Source: an uncultured Bacteroidales bacterium
Lineage (GTDB): Bacteria > Bacteroidota > Bacteroidia > Bacteroidales > UBA932
Reading direction: 5' to 3'
NCBI GenBank assembly: GCA_934725015.1
Contig: CAKVAS010000004.1
Coordinates: forward strand, 1-64,000
Length of the DNA stretch: 64,000 bases
Position 1 is the stretch's first letter, and each line of letters opens with the position of its first letter. This document shows positions 1 to 9,175 of this stretch, piece by piece. The position numbers were made by a program, and so were the translations under genes. The notes below the pieces were generated by a model that searched no databases, was not told the DNA's origin, and saw nothing but the letters and a program-made list of their open reading frames with translations.

Positions 1-176
1 ATACATCGCACAGTGCCTTCTGAACCACACAAACCGTTATCGAATTGATATTTTCAAATTTTTGTCATATACTTAGAGGATTTATATTTTCTTGGAAACG
101 ATGTACATATCAAATAGAATAAAGCTCCCTTTAAAAGGAATTCTATTGATTGGCTATTGAAAATTCGTTGGGTTAG

Positions 177-470
177 ATGGATGAGGTTCGGCAAAAATAT
201 CAAAAATTCATAGTGAGACATAACGGATTACCGCCTCGGGTTGTATTGGCAGGCGTTGAATGGAAGGATACAGCTGAGCAGAACGAGTTTATTCTGTCTT
301 TGGATGACACATGGGGAGATGATACCCCATATATGTTTCGCAGTACTGACTTGGGACAACTTCGGGAGGATGCAATTTTCTTTCATTTAGGGAGTGTTGG
401 GAATCTTTATAAGTTGTTGGAGAAATCCGCAGAAGATTTTACGATAAAATATGTAATAGATTTTTATTGA
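177..470 (+). CDS. Hypothetical 97-residue protein
   Basis: No family is recognised. The product is small and soluble-looking, with no signal peptide or membrane segment. It has a hydrophobic strand-like stretch RVVLAGVEW at residues 21-29 and an aromatic C-terminus (VIDFY). ATG at 177 is the only reasonable start, because an in-frame TAG lies at 174-176. The gene ends 3 nt before the methyltransferase gene, so the two may be co-transcribed. The 176 nt upstream are AT-rich and show no gene or clear promoter. It could be a small immunity-like or regulatory protein, but nothing in the sequence decides this. Confidence 0.6.
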   Translation: MDEVRQKYQKFIVRHNGLPPRVVLAGVEWKDTAEQNEFILSLDDTWGDDTPYMFRSTDLGQLREDAIFFHLGSVGNLYKLLEKSAEDFTIKYVIDFY

Positions 471-473
471 TAT

Positions 474-1409
474 ATGAGAGTAGAGACAATAACTTCGGCG
501 CAGAACCGGAAGATAAAGGATTTGCAGGCGCTCGTGGAGAAATCTAAGGCCAGGAGCGCGGCGGGTCTTTTTGTGGTTGAGGGGCAGAGGGAACTGGGGC
601 ATTGTCTCGACGCGGGGTTTGTCCCGGAGACGCTGTTCGTATGCGGCGAGGTTGTCGCCCGTGAGCGGCAGCGAGTGTCTGAAACCGGGCTGCCCCGCTT
701 GCCGGCAGGGCGGGACGGCGTTGGTGCGCCGACATCGGGTGCGGGGACGGGTCGCCTTGTCGAAAACATTGAAGGGAAGGACGGACTGGAGACTCTGGTC
801 GCCAAGGCCGAGGCGCTGAACCCTCGCCTTACGGTGGTGCAGGTTCCCGCTTTCCTTTATGAGAAAGTGGCTTACAGGGGTTCCACGGAGGGAATCCTCG
901 CCGAAGTCCGTGCCGTGCCGCGTCGTCTCTCCGACCTTAGGCTGGGGGAAGCTCCGCTGGTCATGGTGCTCGAGTCCGTCGAAAAGCCCGGGAACCTCGG
1001 CGCGGTGCTGCGCAGCGCTGATGCAGCAGGGGCTGATGCCGTGATTGTCTGCGACCACATGACCGACATCTGGAACCCGAACCTCATCCGGTCGAGTGTC
1101 GGGGCGATATTCTCCGTTCCGGTCGCCGTCTGCACATCGGAAGAGGCCATCGCCTTTTTCAAGGAACGCTGCATACGCATACTCACGGCGCAGCTTCAGG
1201 ACTCGGAATGGTACTATGCCGCCGACATGACCGCAGGCACCGCCATCGTGATGGGCACCGAGGCTACGGGACTCACGCAAATCTGGCGTGACGCCGCCGA
1301 CGCGCACATAAAAATTCCGATGCTCGGCCGTCTGGATTCCCTTAATGTCTCGGTCAGCGCCTCCGTGCTTCTCTATGAGGCCGTGCGCCAGCGCCGTCGT
1401 CTCATCTGA
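474..1409 (+). CDS. TrmH/SpoU-family RNA 2'-O-methyltransferase
   Basis: The family transfers a methyl group from SAM to a ribose 2'-OH of rRNA or tRNA. The N-terminus (residues 5-60, starting TSAQNRKIKDLQ) is the L30e-like substrate-binding domain. The SPOUT knot follows, with motif 1 at residues 167-182 (ESVEKPGNLGAVLRSA), motif 2 at 258-267 (IVMGTEATGL) and motif 3 at 290-302 (LNVSVSASVLLYE). Residues 71-105 are a low-complexity Gly/Pro-rich insertion between the two domains. Part of it (LPRLPAGR, 73-80) is encoded by a palindromic repeat. The exact RNA target cannot be told from sequence. Confidence 0.93.
   Translation: MRVETITSAQNRKIKDLQALVEKSKARSAAGLFVVEGQRELGHCLDAGFVPETLFVCGEVVARERQRVSETGLPRLPAGRDGVGAPTSGAGTGRLVENIEGKDGLETLVAKAEALNPRLTVVQVPAFLYEKVAYRGSTEGILAEVRAVPRRLSDLRLGEAPLVMVLESVEKPGNLGAVLRSADAAGADAVIVCDHMTDIWNPNLIRSSVGAIFSVPVAVCTSEEAIAFFKERCIRILTAQLQDSEWYYAADMTAGTAIVMGTEATGLTQIWRDAADAHIKIPMLGRLDSLNVSVSASVLLYEAVRQRRRLI
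694..714. repeat. Palindromic repeat read in-frame inside the RNA methyltransferase gene
   Basis: A GC-rich imperfect palindrome centred on TGCCGGCA, with CCCGC and GCGGG outer arms. It lies in the inter-domain insertion of the TrmH-like gene and is translated as PRLPAGR. In another frame the same DNA reads CPACRQGG, a peptide typical of translated mobile palindromes. The insertion keeps the reading frame and avoids both catalytic domains. Confidence 0.5.
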
Positions 1410-1470
1410 CAGATGTCGTCCGCAGCGTCGGTCCGCAATTGTTATCAAAGATAATTTGCCAAATACAGTT

Positions 1471-2457
1471 ATGTCAAAATATGGTCTCATAGGCTTCCCG
1501 ATAGCGCATTCTCTCAGCCCGCGCCTCTTCAAGGCGGCCTACGGCGGGCGTTTTCGCTACGACCTGCTTGAGTTTGAGGACTTTGAGCAGGCGTTCCGCA
1601 TATTCATGAAGTCTTATGACGCCGTGAACGTGACCGCGCCTTTCAAGGAACTCGCGTTCGACAAGGCGAAGTTCCGCAGTCCGGAGTCCGAGCTTGCCGG
1701 CGCGGCCAACATCCTTGTCCGGACTCCGAGGGGGCTGAGCTGCTTCAATTCCGACTGCTCGGCCGTCCGAACCTTGCTGGAGGATTTCAATGATGGGAAA
1801 GGCGAAATTCCGTCGGATGAATCGGCGGCGGCCGGCTGCCGGATGACGGACCACTCCTGTGACCGCGCCGCGTTAAGGAAGGTTCTTGTCGTGGGCTGCG
1901 GAGGAGCGGGGAAGGCCGCCGCCGTGGCCGCCTGTATGCTCGGCCTTGACGTGACCGTGATGAACAGGAATATGTCCCGCGCCCTGAGCTTTGTCCAGCA
2001 TCTTTCCTCGGCTTCTCAGTCGGCGGCGCAGGCTTTGGGAGGACTGCATCAGAAGCCGTTCCGCATGGGGACGGTCTCCGCGCTGCCCCTTGACCGCTTC
2101 GCGTCGGATGTGCTCCGTTATGACGCGCTGATATACACTCTTCCTTTGCCCCTGCCCTCTTTCCCGTTCACGGCGGAGACCTCCTCTCGTATGCCTTACG
2201 GCCTGTGCGGATGTGAACTGCCTTCCGACGGCGTCAGCCTCAGACTGATAATAGAGGCAAACTACCGCAGTCCTTCGTTCACCTCGGATGTTCTTGCCAA
2301 GTTCCTCCCTCAGACAAGATATGTCCCCGGGGAACAATGGCTTCTCCGTCAGGCACTCACCGGCTACGGCCTCATGACCGGCATAAACCCTGACCCGCAG
2401 GCTCTTGCCGGGGCTTTGGAAACCTTTGGGAAGAGGGATGCTCCGGAGCGTGACTGA
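1471..2457 (+). CDS. aroE: Shikimate dehydrogenase
   Basis: Reduces 3-dehydroshikimate to shikimate with NADPH in aromatic amino-acid synthesis. The shikimate-binding motif GFPIAHSLSPRLF is at residues 8-20 (Ser14, Ser16). The catalytic Lys is in VNVTAPFKE (Lys59) and the partner Asp in NSDCSAV (Asp95). The dinucleotide loop GCGGAGKAA is at 142-150, followed by VMNRN. The C-terminal EQWLLRQALTGYG carries the conserved Gln. Residues 108-136 are a variable insertion before the Rossmann domain. A longer open frame starts at 1345 inside the previous gene. ATG 1471 is chosen because MSKYGLIGFPIAHS is the normal family N-terminus. Confidence 0.95.
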   Translation: MSKYGLIGFPIAHSLSPRLFKAAYGGRFRYDLLEFEDFEQAFRIFMKSYDAVNVTAPFKELAFDKAKFRSPESELAGAANILVRTPRGLSCFNSDCSAVRTLLEDFNDGKGEIPSDESAAAGCRMTDHSCDRAALRKVLVVGCGGAGKAAAVAACMLGLDVTVMNRNMSRALSFVQHLSSASQSAAQALGGLHQKPFRMGTVSALPLDRFASDVLRYDALIYTLPLPLPSFPFTAETSSRMPYGLCGCELPSDGVSLRLIIEANYRSPSFTSDVLAKFLPQTRYVPGEQWLLRQALTGYGLMTGINPDPQALAGALETFGKRDAPERD

Positions 2458-2506
2458 AGAGAAAATAAATTTTGACCTTGTGCAGCGCTTTTGCCCAAAC
2501 AAGGAT

Positions 2507-2514
2507 TAACTTTG
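2507..2514 (+). promoter_or_regulatory. Bacteroidetes -7 element upstream of ssb
   Basis: TAACTTTG matches the TAnnTTTG consensus 20 nt upstream of the ssb ATG. No well-spaced TTTG box was found at -33, so only the -7 box is claimed. It lies downstream of the in-frame alternative start at 2472 and supports ATG 2535. Confidence 0.55.
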
Positions 2515-2534
2515 CAATCGTAAGGAACAATTAT

Positions 2535-3056
2535 ATGGCTTCATTAAATAAGGTAATGCTCATCGGAAATGTCACCGCCGATCCGGAAATCCGCTATCTT
2601 GAGGGTGACAGCGCACAGAACAGCGTGAAGGTCGCGAGCGTTCGTCTCGCCACGAATGAACGCTACCGGGACCGCAAGACCGGCGAATGGAAGGAAGTGA
2701 CTGAATTTCACCGGATTTCGGCATGGGGCGGGAATGCTGAAACAATCGAAAGATATGTCCGCAAGGGCACTCCGCTCTATGTCGAGGGCCGCATACGCAC
2801 CCGCAGCTGGACCGACAGGGACAACAACGCCCGCAGCGCGGTCGAGATTCTGGCCGAGTCGGTTCTGCTCCTCGGCCGCAAGTCCGACAATCCGGCTTCA
2901 ACCCCTCTCCCGACAGGGGTGCAGCCTCAGCAGCCGGGAAAGTATTCTCAGCCGCAGGGACAGCAGCCTCAGCAGCCGGCCCATCCGCAGCCTGCACCGC
3001 AGCCGACCGTCGTCCCTCCGCCAATCGACGACCCGGATGACGACCTCCCGTTTTAG
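2535..3056 (+). CDS. ssb: Single-stranded DNA-binding protein
   Basis: Binds and protects ssDNA during replication and repair and recruits partners through its C-terminal tip. The OB-fold covers about residues 1-112 (MASLNKVMLIGNVTADPEIR, then WKEVTEFHRISAWG and GTPLYVEGRIRTR). A Pro/Gln-rich linker at about 118-160 contains QPQ repeats, and the acidic tip reads DDDLPF. The start at 2535 follows from the family N-terminus and the promoter 20 nt upstream. A second protein with an SSB-like tip is encoded at 27979-28404. Confidence 0.96.
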   Translation: MASLNKVMLIGNVTADPEIRYLEGDSAQNSVKVASVRLATNERYRDRKTGEWKEVTEFHRISAWGGNAETIERYVRKGTPLYVEGRIRTRSWTDRDNNARSAVEILAESVLLLGRKSDNPASTPLPTGVQPQQPGKYSQPQGQQPQQPAHPQPAPQPTVVPPPIDDPDDDLPF

Positions 3057-3068
3057 ATACACGCAGGA

Positions 3069-4157
3069 ATGACACGACTATACGAGTATTCACTGATTGC
3101 GGCCTTGGCGCTGCTGCTTTTCTTTGCCATCTATTTTCTGGTGGCGAGGGTGCCCGACAAACCGATATTCGCGACTTATGTGCGCTCTTGCCGGATTATG
3201 GGGCTGGCTCTGCTGACTCTTGCCGTGAACTATATCGTGCATCTTTTCGTGAGCGTGCGCTTCCAGAACCACGGAGCCGCGATTCTGCTGAACCTCTCGA
3301 CCTATTTTCTGACCTACTGGCTGTTCAGCTCCGCGTTCATGGTCCTGCTGGACAGGAACTATCTGACAGGGAAGAGGGTGGCCTTCCACACTCTTCTCTG
3401 GGTTCTCTATCTCGGGGCGTCGGTCACGGCGCTTTATGTCGGAGGTATGGCGCAGACGGTTTTCGTCATGATTCTTGCGGCCTCGCTCATCGCATACGGA
3501 GTGTTCCTGTCCACGAGGCTGGTGCGTACATACAGGAGGACGGTCAGGCTCTTTGACAACACGCATTCCGACAACATCGCATCATACATACAGTGGATGT
3601 CCGTTCTGACATGGTGGGCAATCATATTCGGAATAGGCTGCGGCCTGCTTACCTTCCTCCCGGACAGGTATGTCTTCATCTGGATTCTTTCCTCCATCGC
3701 GTTCTATGTCTATATATTCAGTTCCTACATGAACTATATGCTCTACTACGACCGCGTGGAGCAGATTCTTGAGAAATCAGACGAATACGAGGAGTTTGAG
3801 GAAAACCGGAATGAAGACATTGTTCCGGCCTATTATCAGGAAATCGGATACCGCCTCGACGGATGGAGCGCCTCTCACGGATACACCCGGCCGGGGCTTA
3901 CCATCGAGGATCTCGCGCAGGAACTCGACACCAACAGAACCTATCTTTCGGACTACATCCGGACGACCTACAGGCTCTCGTTCCGCGAATGGATCACGGC
4001 CCTGCGCCTCGACTATGCGAAGGATATGCTCCGCGAGCATCCCGAATACACCATCGCAGCCGTCTCCGAGGCCGCCGGATTCATCTCCCTGAGCTATTTC
4101 ACGAAAATCTTCCGCGAAAAGGAAGGCACGACCCCCGGCAAGTGGGCCAGAGCCTGA
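3069..4157 (+). CDS. Membrane-anchored AraC-family transcriptional regulator
   Basis: The first ~215 residues form about six or seven hydrophobic segments (for example YSLIAALALLLFFAIYFLVA, and ILSSIAFYVYIFSSYMNYML). A polar linker EKSDEYEEFEENRNED follows, then a C-terminal AraC/XylS double HTH from about residue 255. The HTH shows LTIEDLAQELDTNRTYLSDY, FREWITALRLDYAKDML, and SEAAGFISLSYFTKIFREKEG. This architecture is common in Bacteroidetes and suggests a sensor that binds DNA from the membrane. The gene lies 12 nt after ssb and converges with the nucleoside kinase. Ligand and targets are unknown. Confidence 0.88.
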   Translation: MTRLYEYSLIAALALLLFFAIYFLVARVPDKPIFATYVRSCRIMGLALLTLAVNYIVHLFVSVRFQNHGAAILLNLSTYFLTYWLFSSAFMVLLDRNYLTGKRVAFHTLLWVLYLGASVTALYVGGMAQTVFVMILAASLIAYGVFLSTRLVRTYRRTVRLFDNTHSDNIASYIQWMSVLTWWAIIFGIGCGLLTFLPDRYVFIWILSSIAFYVYIFSSYMNYMLYYDRVEQILEKSDEYEEFEENRNEDIVPAYYQEIGYRLDGWSASHGYTRPGLTIEDLAQELDTNRTYLSDYIRTTYRLSFREWITALRLDYAKDMLREHPEYTIAAVSEAAGFISLSYFTKIFREKEGTTPGKWARA

Positions 4158-4181
4158 AGCCGTGTCCGAAAATGCGAAAAC

Positions 4182-5885
4182 TTAAAGCGTCTGCCCGCCG
4201 ATGAACTCCCTCATAATCGAAGTCGGCGGAATCATAGCAATCTCCTCAGGGCTCAGCGCTACAATGTAACTCAGGAACTTAAGCAGCCGCACGGCCTCGC
4301 TGTAGGCGGGGGATGTCGGACTGATGCGGCGCAGAAGCGGCTCTGCGTAGTATTTCAGCATCGGAAGCTCGAACACGAGCGCGGAATTGAACATCACGTC
4401 GGCGTTCTCCTGGAAAGGGAAGATGTTGCGGTTCTCTCCCCGGCGCACGCTCGGCCAGCGGAGAATCGTTTCCTCCGGGGATATGCCCCTGACGCGGTTG
4501 TCGCGCACCATCCGGCGCAGAATCCTGTTGTCGGTGGTGGAGATGTTGTTGTTCTCGTCGAGCGAGAGTGACGTGAGCGCGGAGGCATAGACACGGAAAA
4601 TCCTCGACTGATCTACACCCGGCACCATCTCCGGATTCAGGGCGTGGATTCCCTCCATGATGAGTATGTCCTCCTTTTCGAGCCTCATCCTGTTGCCCTC
4701 GAAGCTGCGGGAGCCGGTCTTGAAGTTGAACTTCGGAATCTCCACTTCCCTGCCAGCGAGCAGGTCGTTCAGCTGCGCGTTGAGAAAGTCAAGGTCCATG
4801 GCGTGCAGGGACTCGAAGTCATAGTTTCCGTTCTCGTCCTTAGGGGTGTGCTCGCGGTCAACGAAGTAGTTGTCAAGCTCGATGACCTTGGGGTTCAGCC
4901 CGAGAATCCTGCACTGCTGCGCGAGGCGGAGCGACGAGGAGGTCTTTCCCGATGACGACGGCCCCGCGATGAACACAATCTTCACATTTTCATGCCTCTG
5001 CCAGATTGCGTCGGCGATTGCCGCGTACTTGCGCTCATGACGCGCCTCCGCGAGGTTGATGATTTCGCGCGCGTGCCCGTCGAGTATCGCCTTGTTCAAT
5101 GAACCCACGCTGCTGACTCCGAGCACGCGGCTCCATTTCTCGTGGTCGTCGAGCGCCGCGGCGAGCTTGGACTGCTTCTTCATCGGCGTAATCCTGTCCT
5201 TCTGTCCGAGTCCCGGGTACTGGAGACACATTCCCTTGCCGAACGGACGCAGTTCAAAGACCTTCAGATAGCCGGTGGAGGGCAGCATCGGCCCGTAGAA
5301 CGAGTCCGCCGTCTCGCCGAGGAAATAGACGCTGTAGGTGTATCGGCCGAGGGTCTTCAGCAGCTCAATCTTTTCCGGCTGGCCGTTCTCCGCGTAAAGC
5401 TTCTCGGCCTCGTCCTCCGTGAGTATCGCCTTGCGGAAAGGGATGTCCTGCGCGATGATTTCCTTCATTCTCGTCTTAATCCGGCGGAGCTCATCGCCCG
5501 AAGGCACATGAACCTCATATTTTTCACCCTCGGGATTCTCGTGCAGTTCGCAGTAGAGCCCGCTCGGCAGCGCGTACTTGATGTTAAGGAATTTCCCGCT
5601 GAATTCGTCCCTCACCGCCTTCTGAAGCACGAAGCAGAGCGAGCGGGCGTATGTCCTGATTCCGTTGGGGTCGCCATAGCCGATGAACTTCACCTGATGC
5701 GGCCTGCAAATCTCGAAGTTAAGCCCCTTCAGCGAGTTATCGACCAGCGCGGCGAGAATCTGCTTGTCCTCCGTGCCTTCGGTTTCCTTCGGCATCATGT
5801 CCCTTGCGATGTCGAGCAGCGGCGTCCCGAATTCGACGTCGCGATATTCATTAGTGTTTTCGCAATAAATCCGTATCTTATCCAT
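4182..5885 (-). CDS. Nucleoside (uridine-type) kinase with N-terminal TGS/ThrRS-like domains
   Basis: The C-terminal half is a phosphoribulokinase/uridine-kinase P-loop domain. Its Walker A is GPSSSGKT at residues 308-315, followed by VIELDNYFVDRE and IPKFNFKTGSR, and LIMEGIHALNPEM as the Walker B/LID region. The N-terminus (1-60) is TGS-like and residues 60-230 resemble the ThrRS second additional domain. This is the known layout of a Bacteroidetes/Firmicutes nucleoside kinase family. It presumably phosphorylates a nucleoside, but the substrate is not proven. The gene converges with the AraC regulator, and no terminator was seen in the 24-nt gap. Confidence 0.88.
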   Translation of the reverse strand: MDKIRIYCENTNEYRDVEFGTPLLDIARDMMPKETEGTEDKQILAALVDNSLKGLNFEICRPHQVKFIGYGDPNGIRTYARSLCFVLQKAVRDEFSGKFLNIKYALPSGLYCELHENPEGEKYEVHVPSGDELRRIKTRMKEIIAQDIPFRKAILTEDEAEKLYAENGQPEKIELLKTLGRYTYSVYFLGETADSFYGPMLPSTGYLKVFELRPFGKGMCLQYPGLGQKDRITPMKKQSKLAAALDDHEKWSRVLGVSSVGSLNKAILDGHAREIINLAEARHERKYAAIADAIWQRHENVKIVFIAGPSSSGKTSSSLRLAQQCRILGLNPKVIELDNYFVDREHTPKDENGNYDFESLHAMDLDFLNAQLNDLLAGREVEIPKFNFKTGSRSFEGNRMRLEKEDILIMEGIHALNPEMVPGVDQSRIFRVYASALTSLSLDENNNISTTDNRILRRMVRDNRVRGISPEETILRWPSVRRGENRNIFPFQENADVMFNSALVFELPMLKYYAEPLLRRISPTSPAYSEAVRLLKFLSYIVALSPEEIAMIPPTSIMREFIGGQTL

Positions 5886-6009
5886 ATATCTTTATATTTT
5901 TATTTTCACGCAAAAGTCCCCCCCATTTCTTTCGCGAGGGCAAGAAAGCATCATCCAGCAAATTAACGACCGAATGTGCGACGTGTGAGCATATTTTCTA
6001 CAAAATTAG

Positions 6010-6017
6010 TAATTTTG
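6010..6017 (+). promoter_or_regulatory. Possible -7 element immediately upstream of uvrA
   Basis: TAATTTTG matches TAnnTTTG but ends only 5 nt before the uvrA ATG. If used, it would give a leaderless or nearly leaderless mRNA. A similar spacing is seen at the antitoxin gene at 43611. No good -33 box was seen. Confidence 0.35.
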
Positions 6018-6021
6018 CAAT

Positions 6022-9012
6022 ATGAAATCGACCGACAGATACATCGAAATACGGGGCGCGAAGGCGCATAATCTCAAGAATGTTTCGCTCGACATACCTC
6101 GCGGCAAGTTCGTCGTGATTACGGGGCTGAGCGGGAGCGGTAAGTCGTCCCTCGCGTTCGACACTCTCTATGCGGAAGGGCAGCGGCGCTATATGGACAC
6201 GCTCTCGACCTACGCGAAGCATTTCATGGGCATACTCGAAAAGCCTCAGGTGGAGAGCATCGGGGGGCTCAGCCCGGTCATCGCCATTGAGCAGAAAACA
6301 ACGGGAAAAAATCCACGCTCGACGGTGGGGACGATTACGGAAATATACGATTTTCTCAGACTCTTGTATGCCCGTGCGTCGAAGGCCTATTCGCCGGCGA
6401 CGGGAAAGGAGATGGTGCGATACACCGACGACCAGATAGTTTCGCTGATAATCGGCGGCTACGGCGGGCGCAAGTGCCTGCTTCTCGCTCCTCTTGTCCG
6501 GGGGCGCAAGGGACACTACAAGGAACTGCTCGCCCAGCTGCGGAAGAGGGGATATGCGCAGGCGCGGATTGATTCGGAAATCGTCAATCTTTCGGAAGTC
6601 GAGGCTCTGGACCGCTACAAGCCGCATTTCATCGAACTTGTGGTTGATAGGCTCAAGCCGGAGGCGAAGGACGAGAAGCGGATCAGGGAGTCAGTGATGA
6701 CGACCCTGAACCTCGGCAAGGGCTCGCTGGCGATTCTCGACATGGAGACGGGCGAGCTGCACCATTTTTCAAAACATCTGGTGTGTCCGGACACCGGACT
6801 GTCCCTTGAGGAGCCGGCCCCGCACACGTTCTCCTTCAATTCCCCGCAAGGATATTGTCCTCACTGCAAGGGACTTGGAACCATCGTGAACGTCGATGTG
6901 AAATCCATAATTCCGGATCCGTCGGTTTCGATTGCGGACGGGGGAATCGTCCCTCTGGGAAATATCCGTCAGACGAAAAAGTTTGACATAATCCGCTCCA
7001 TCGCAAGGAAATATGACTTCTCGCTATATGACCCCATCGAACTCGTGCCGCAGGAGGCTCTGACTCTGATAATCTACGGCTCGGACGAACTTTTCCGGGT
7101 CGGGGAGGGCACGATGTCCGAGATGGTGTCGTTCCCGGGAATCGTGGGCGACATCGACGACAAGATTGTGTGTCCGGAGTGCGGAGGGACGAGGCTGAAG
7201 AAGGAGTGCGGCTGTTTCAGGATTGACGGGAAACCGATTTGGGAGGTCTCGGCGATGGAGATCAGCACGCTGAAGGAGTGGCTGCTGAGCCTGCCGGGGA
7301 AACTTGACAATAGGGAAAACGCAATTGCGCGGGACATTCTCAAGGAGCTTGACGAGAGGGTGCAGTTCCTGCTCGACGTGGGGTTGGACTACCTTTCGCT
7401 TGACCGTGCCACAGCTTCACTCTCTGGAGGGGAGAGCCAGCGAATCAGGCTCGCGACGCAAATCGGGTCGAAGCTCGTGAACGTGCTCTACATCCTTGAC
7501 GAACCCTCAATCGGACTGCACCAGAGGGACAACCGCAAGCTGATAGCGTCTCTTCAGGAACTGAGGGACAGCGGCAATTCGGTGATGGTCGTGGAGCATG
7601 ACGAGGAGACGATGAGGGCGGCCGACTGGCTCGTGGACGTCGGCCCTGGAGCGGGCTCGGAGGGAGGACGCATCTGCATGAACGGGCCTTTTGAACTGCT
7701 GGCGGCGCATCAGGAGGCGCTGGAGGCGGGCTTGGCTTCGGCTCCGGCGAGGCGTGCTGAGCCTGATGATGCCGTGCGTGCTGCGATGGATGCCAAGGAA
7801 GCAGCTTGGACCGAACGGCCGGGAGTGGCTGTGGAGGAGAATGATGCCGTGCGTGCTGCGATGGATGGCGAGGAAACGACTTTGGCTGAACGGCTGGGAG
7901 TGCCCGTGGCGGAGGTCCGGGCTATAGAGCGGCACTGTATCTTCGGAAACTCGGTGACTCTGGACTACCTGCGGGGAATACGGAAGATTGAAGTCCCTGC
8001 CGAGCGCCGCGCCGGGAACGGGTTGTTCCTGACGATAAGGGGGGCACATGGCAATAATCTGAAGGAGGTCGATGCCGCGTTCCCTCTCGGATGCTTCATC
8101 GGCGTTGCCGGAGTCAGCGGCTCGGGCAAATCGACGCTGATTAACGAGACTCTGATGCCGATTCTGAAGAACAGGTTCTTCAAGTCCGGGCTGCCTGTGC
8201 TGCCTTACGGCTCGATTGAGGGTGTGGAGAACATAGATAAGGTCATAGAGATTGACCAGTCGCCGATAGGCCGCTCTCCGAGGAGCAACCCTGCGACTTT
8301 CACGGGCGTGTTCGACGACATCCGGAAACTGTTCGAGGCGACTCCGGACGCGAAGGTCCGCGGGTTCAAGGCGAGCCGGTTCTCCTTCAATGTCGCCGGG
8401 GGGCGCTGCGAGGAGTGCAAGGGCGCAGGCCTGAAGGTCATAGAGATGAATTTTCTGCCGTCGGTGAACGTTGTCTGCCCTCAGTGCGGCGGCCGTCGCT
8501 ACAAGGAAGACACGCTTGCGGTCTATTATAAGGGGAAGAACATCAACGACATTCTTGAAATGCCGATTTCGGAGGCATACGAGTTCTTCAGACCGGTGCC
8601 CGCCATCGCGGTGAAGCTCAAGGCTCTGCTTGACGTCGGTCTCGGCTACATAACCCTCGGTCAGTCTTCCGTCACGCTTTCCGGCGGCGAGAGCCAGCGC
8701 ATGAAACTTTCCGCCGAGCTCTCCAAGAAATCCACCGGCAAGACTCTCTACATCCTCGACGAACCCACCACCGGCCTCCATACCGAAGACATAAAGGTTC
8801 TTCTCGGCGTCCTCCAGAAACTTGTCGATGCCGGGAACACGGTCATCATAATCGAGCACAATCTCGATGTCCTCAAGTCCGTGGATTATCTCTTTGACCT
8901 CGGCCCCGAAGGCGGCCGCCGCGGCGGTCTCATAGTCTCGCAGGGCACTCCCGAGCAGGTAGCCGCCGACCCCGCCTCCGTCACCGGCCCCTACCTCAAG
9001 CCGCTGCTGTAG
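6022..9012 (+). CDS. uvrA: UvrA excinuclease ABC ATPase subunit
   Basis: The damage-recognition ATPase of nucleotide excision repair. The two ABC modules have Walker A GLSGSGKS (residues 35-42) and GVSGSGKSTL. Signatures are LSGGESQRIRLA and LSGGESQRMKL, and Walker B reads LYILDEPS and LYILDEPT. Zinc-binding pairs are visible: CPDTG with CPHCKG, CPECGG, and CEECKG with CPQCGG. IEQKTTGKNPRSTVGT is the UvrB-interaction region. At 996 residues it is slightly long, because an imperfect 25-residue tandem duplication (residues 582-631) lies in the linker between the two halves. Bacteroidetes often have two UvrA paralogues; which one this is cannot be told. Confidence 0.95.
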   Translation: MKSTDRYIEIRGAKAHNLKNVSLDIPRGKFVVITGLSGSGKSSLAFDTLYAEGQRRYMDTLSTYAKHFMGILEKPQVESIGGLSPVIAIEQKTTGKNPRSTVGTITEIYDFLRLLYARASKAYSPATGKEMVRYTDDQIVSLIIGGYGGRKCLLLAPLVRGRKGHYKELLAQLRKRGYAQARIDSEIVNLSEVEALDRYKPHFIELVVDRLKPEAKDEKRIRESVMTTLNLGKGSLAILDMETGELHHFSKHLVCPDTGLSLEEPAPHTFSFNSPQGYCPHCKGLGTIVNVDVKSIIPDPSVSIADGGIVPLGNIRQTKKFDIIRSIARKYDFSLYDPIELVPQEALTLIIYGSDELFRVGEGTMSEMVSFPGIVGDIDDKIVCPECGGTRLKKECGCFRIDGKPIWEVSAMEISTLKEWLLSLPGKLDNRENAIARDILKELDERVQFLLDVGLDYLSLDRATASLSGGESQRIRLATQIGSKLVNVLYILDEPSIGLHQRDNRKLIASLQELRDSGNSVMVVEHDEETMRAADWLVDVGPGAGSEGGRICMNGPFELLAAHQEALEAGLASAPARRAEPDDAVRAAMDAKEAAWTERPGVAVEENDAVRAAMDGEETTLAERLGVPVAEVRAIERHCIFGNSVTLDYLRGIRKIEVPAERRAGNGLFLTIRGAHGNNLKEVDAAFPLGCFIGVAGVSGSGKSTLINETLMPILKNRFFKSGLPVLPYGSIEGVENIDKVIEIDQSPIGRSPRSNPATFTGVFDDIRKLFEATPDAKVRGFKASRFSFNVAGGRCEECKGAGLKVIEMNFLPSVNVVCPQCGGRRYKEDTLAVYYKGKNINDILEMPISEAYEFFRPVPAIAVKLKALLDVGLGYITLGQSSVTLSGGESQRMKLSAELSKKSTGKTLYILDEPTTGLHTEDIKVLLGVLQKLVDAGNTVIIIEHNLDVLKSVDYLFDLGPEGGRRGGLIVSQGTPEQVAADPASVTGPYLKPLL
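7765..7914 (+). repeat. 75-nt in-frame tandem duplication within uvrA
   Basis: Two adjacent 75-nt units, 7765-7839 and 7840-7914, both begin (G/A)ATGATGCCGTGCGTGCTG and encode related 25-residue segments (xDAVRAAMD...ERxGVxVxE). They lie between the first and second ABC halves and preserve the frame. The units have diverged, so the duplication is not very recent. Confidence 0.85.
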
Positions 9013-9098
9013 GGGCAGAACTCGCAGGCTCCAGCAGAAGGTCTTATCGTTTCTTCCGGAAATATTTTGATGCCGGAAGACTGTTTCAGGGATGTTTG

Positions 9099-9153
9099 GC
9101 CAAATTCAGGAACAAAATCGCGCCAAATTCAGGAACAAAATCGCGCCAAATTT
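9099..9153 (+). repeat. 23-nt direct repeats at the promoter of a DUF4143 ATPase gene
   Basis: Two perfect copies of a 23-nt unit beginning GCCAAATTCAGG (9099-9121 and 9122-9144) are followed by a partial third copy (GCCAAATTT, 9145-9153). They end about 23 nt upstream of the -7 box at 9176 and may be operator sites. The period differs from the 33-nt arrays at the other two ATPase loci. Confidence 0.85.
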
Positions 9154-9175
9154 CCTATTTTAGAAATTAATGTGT

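Noticed and set aside
7507..8859. A 450-codon minus-strand frame opposite uvrA
   Set aside because: It is fully antisense to the conserved second half of UvrA and shows no domain; treated as a shadow.
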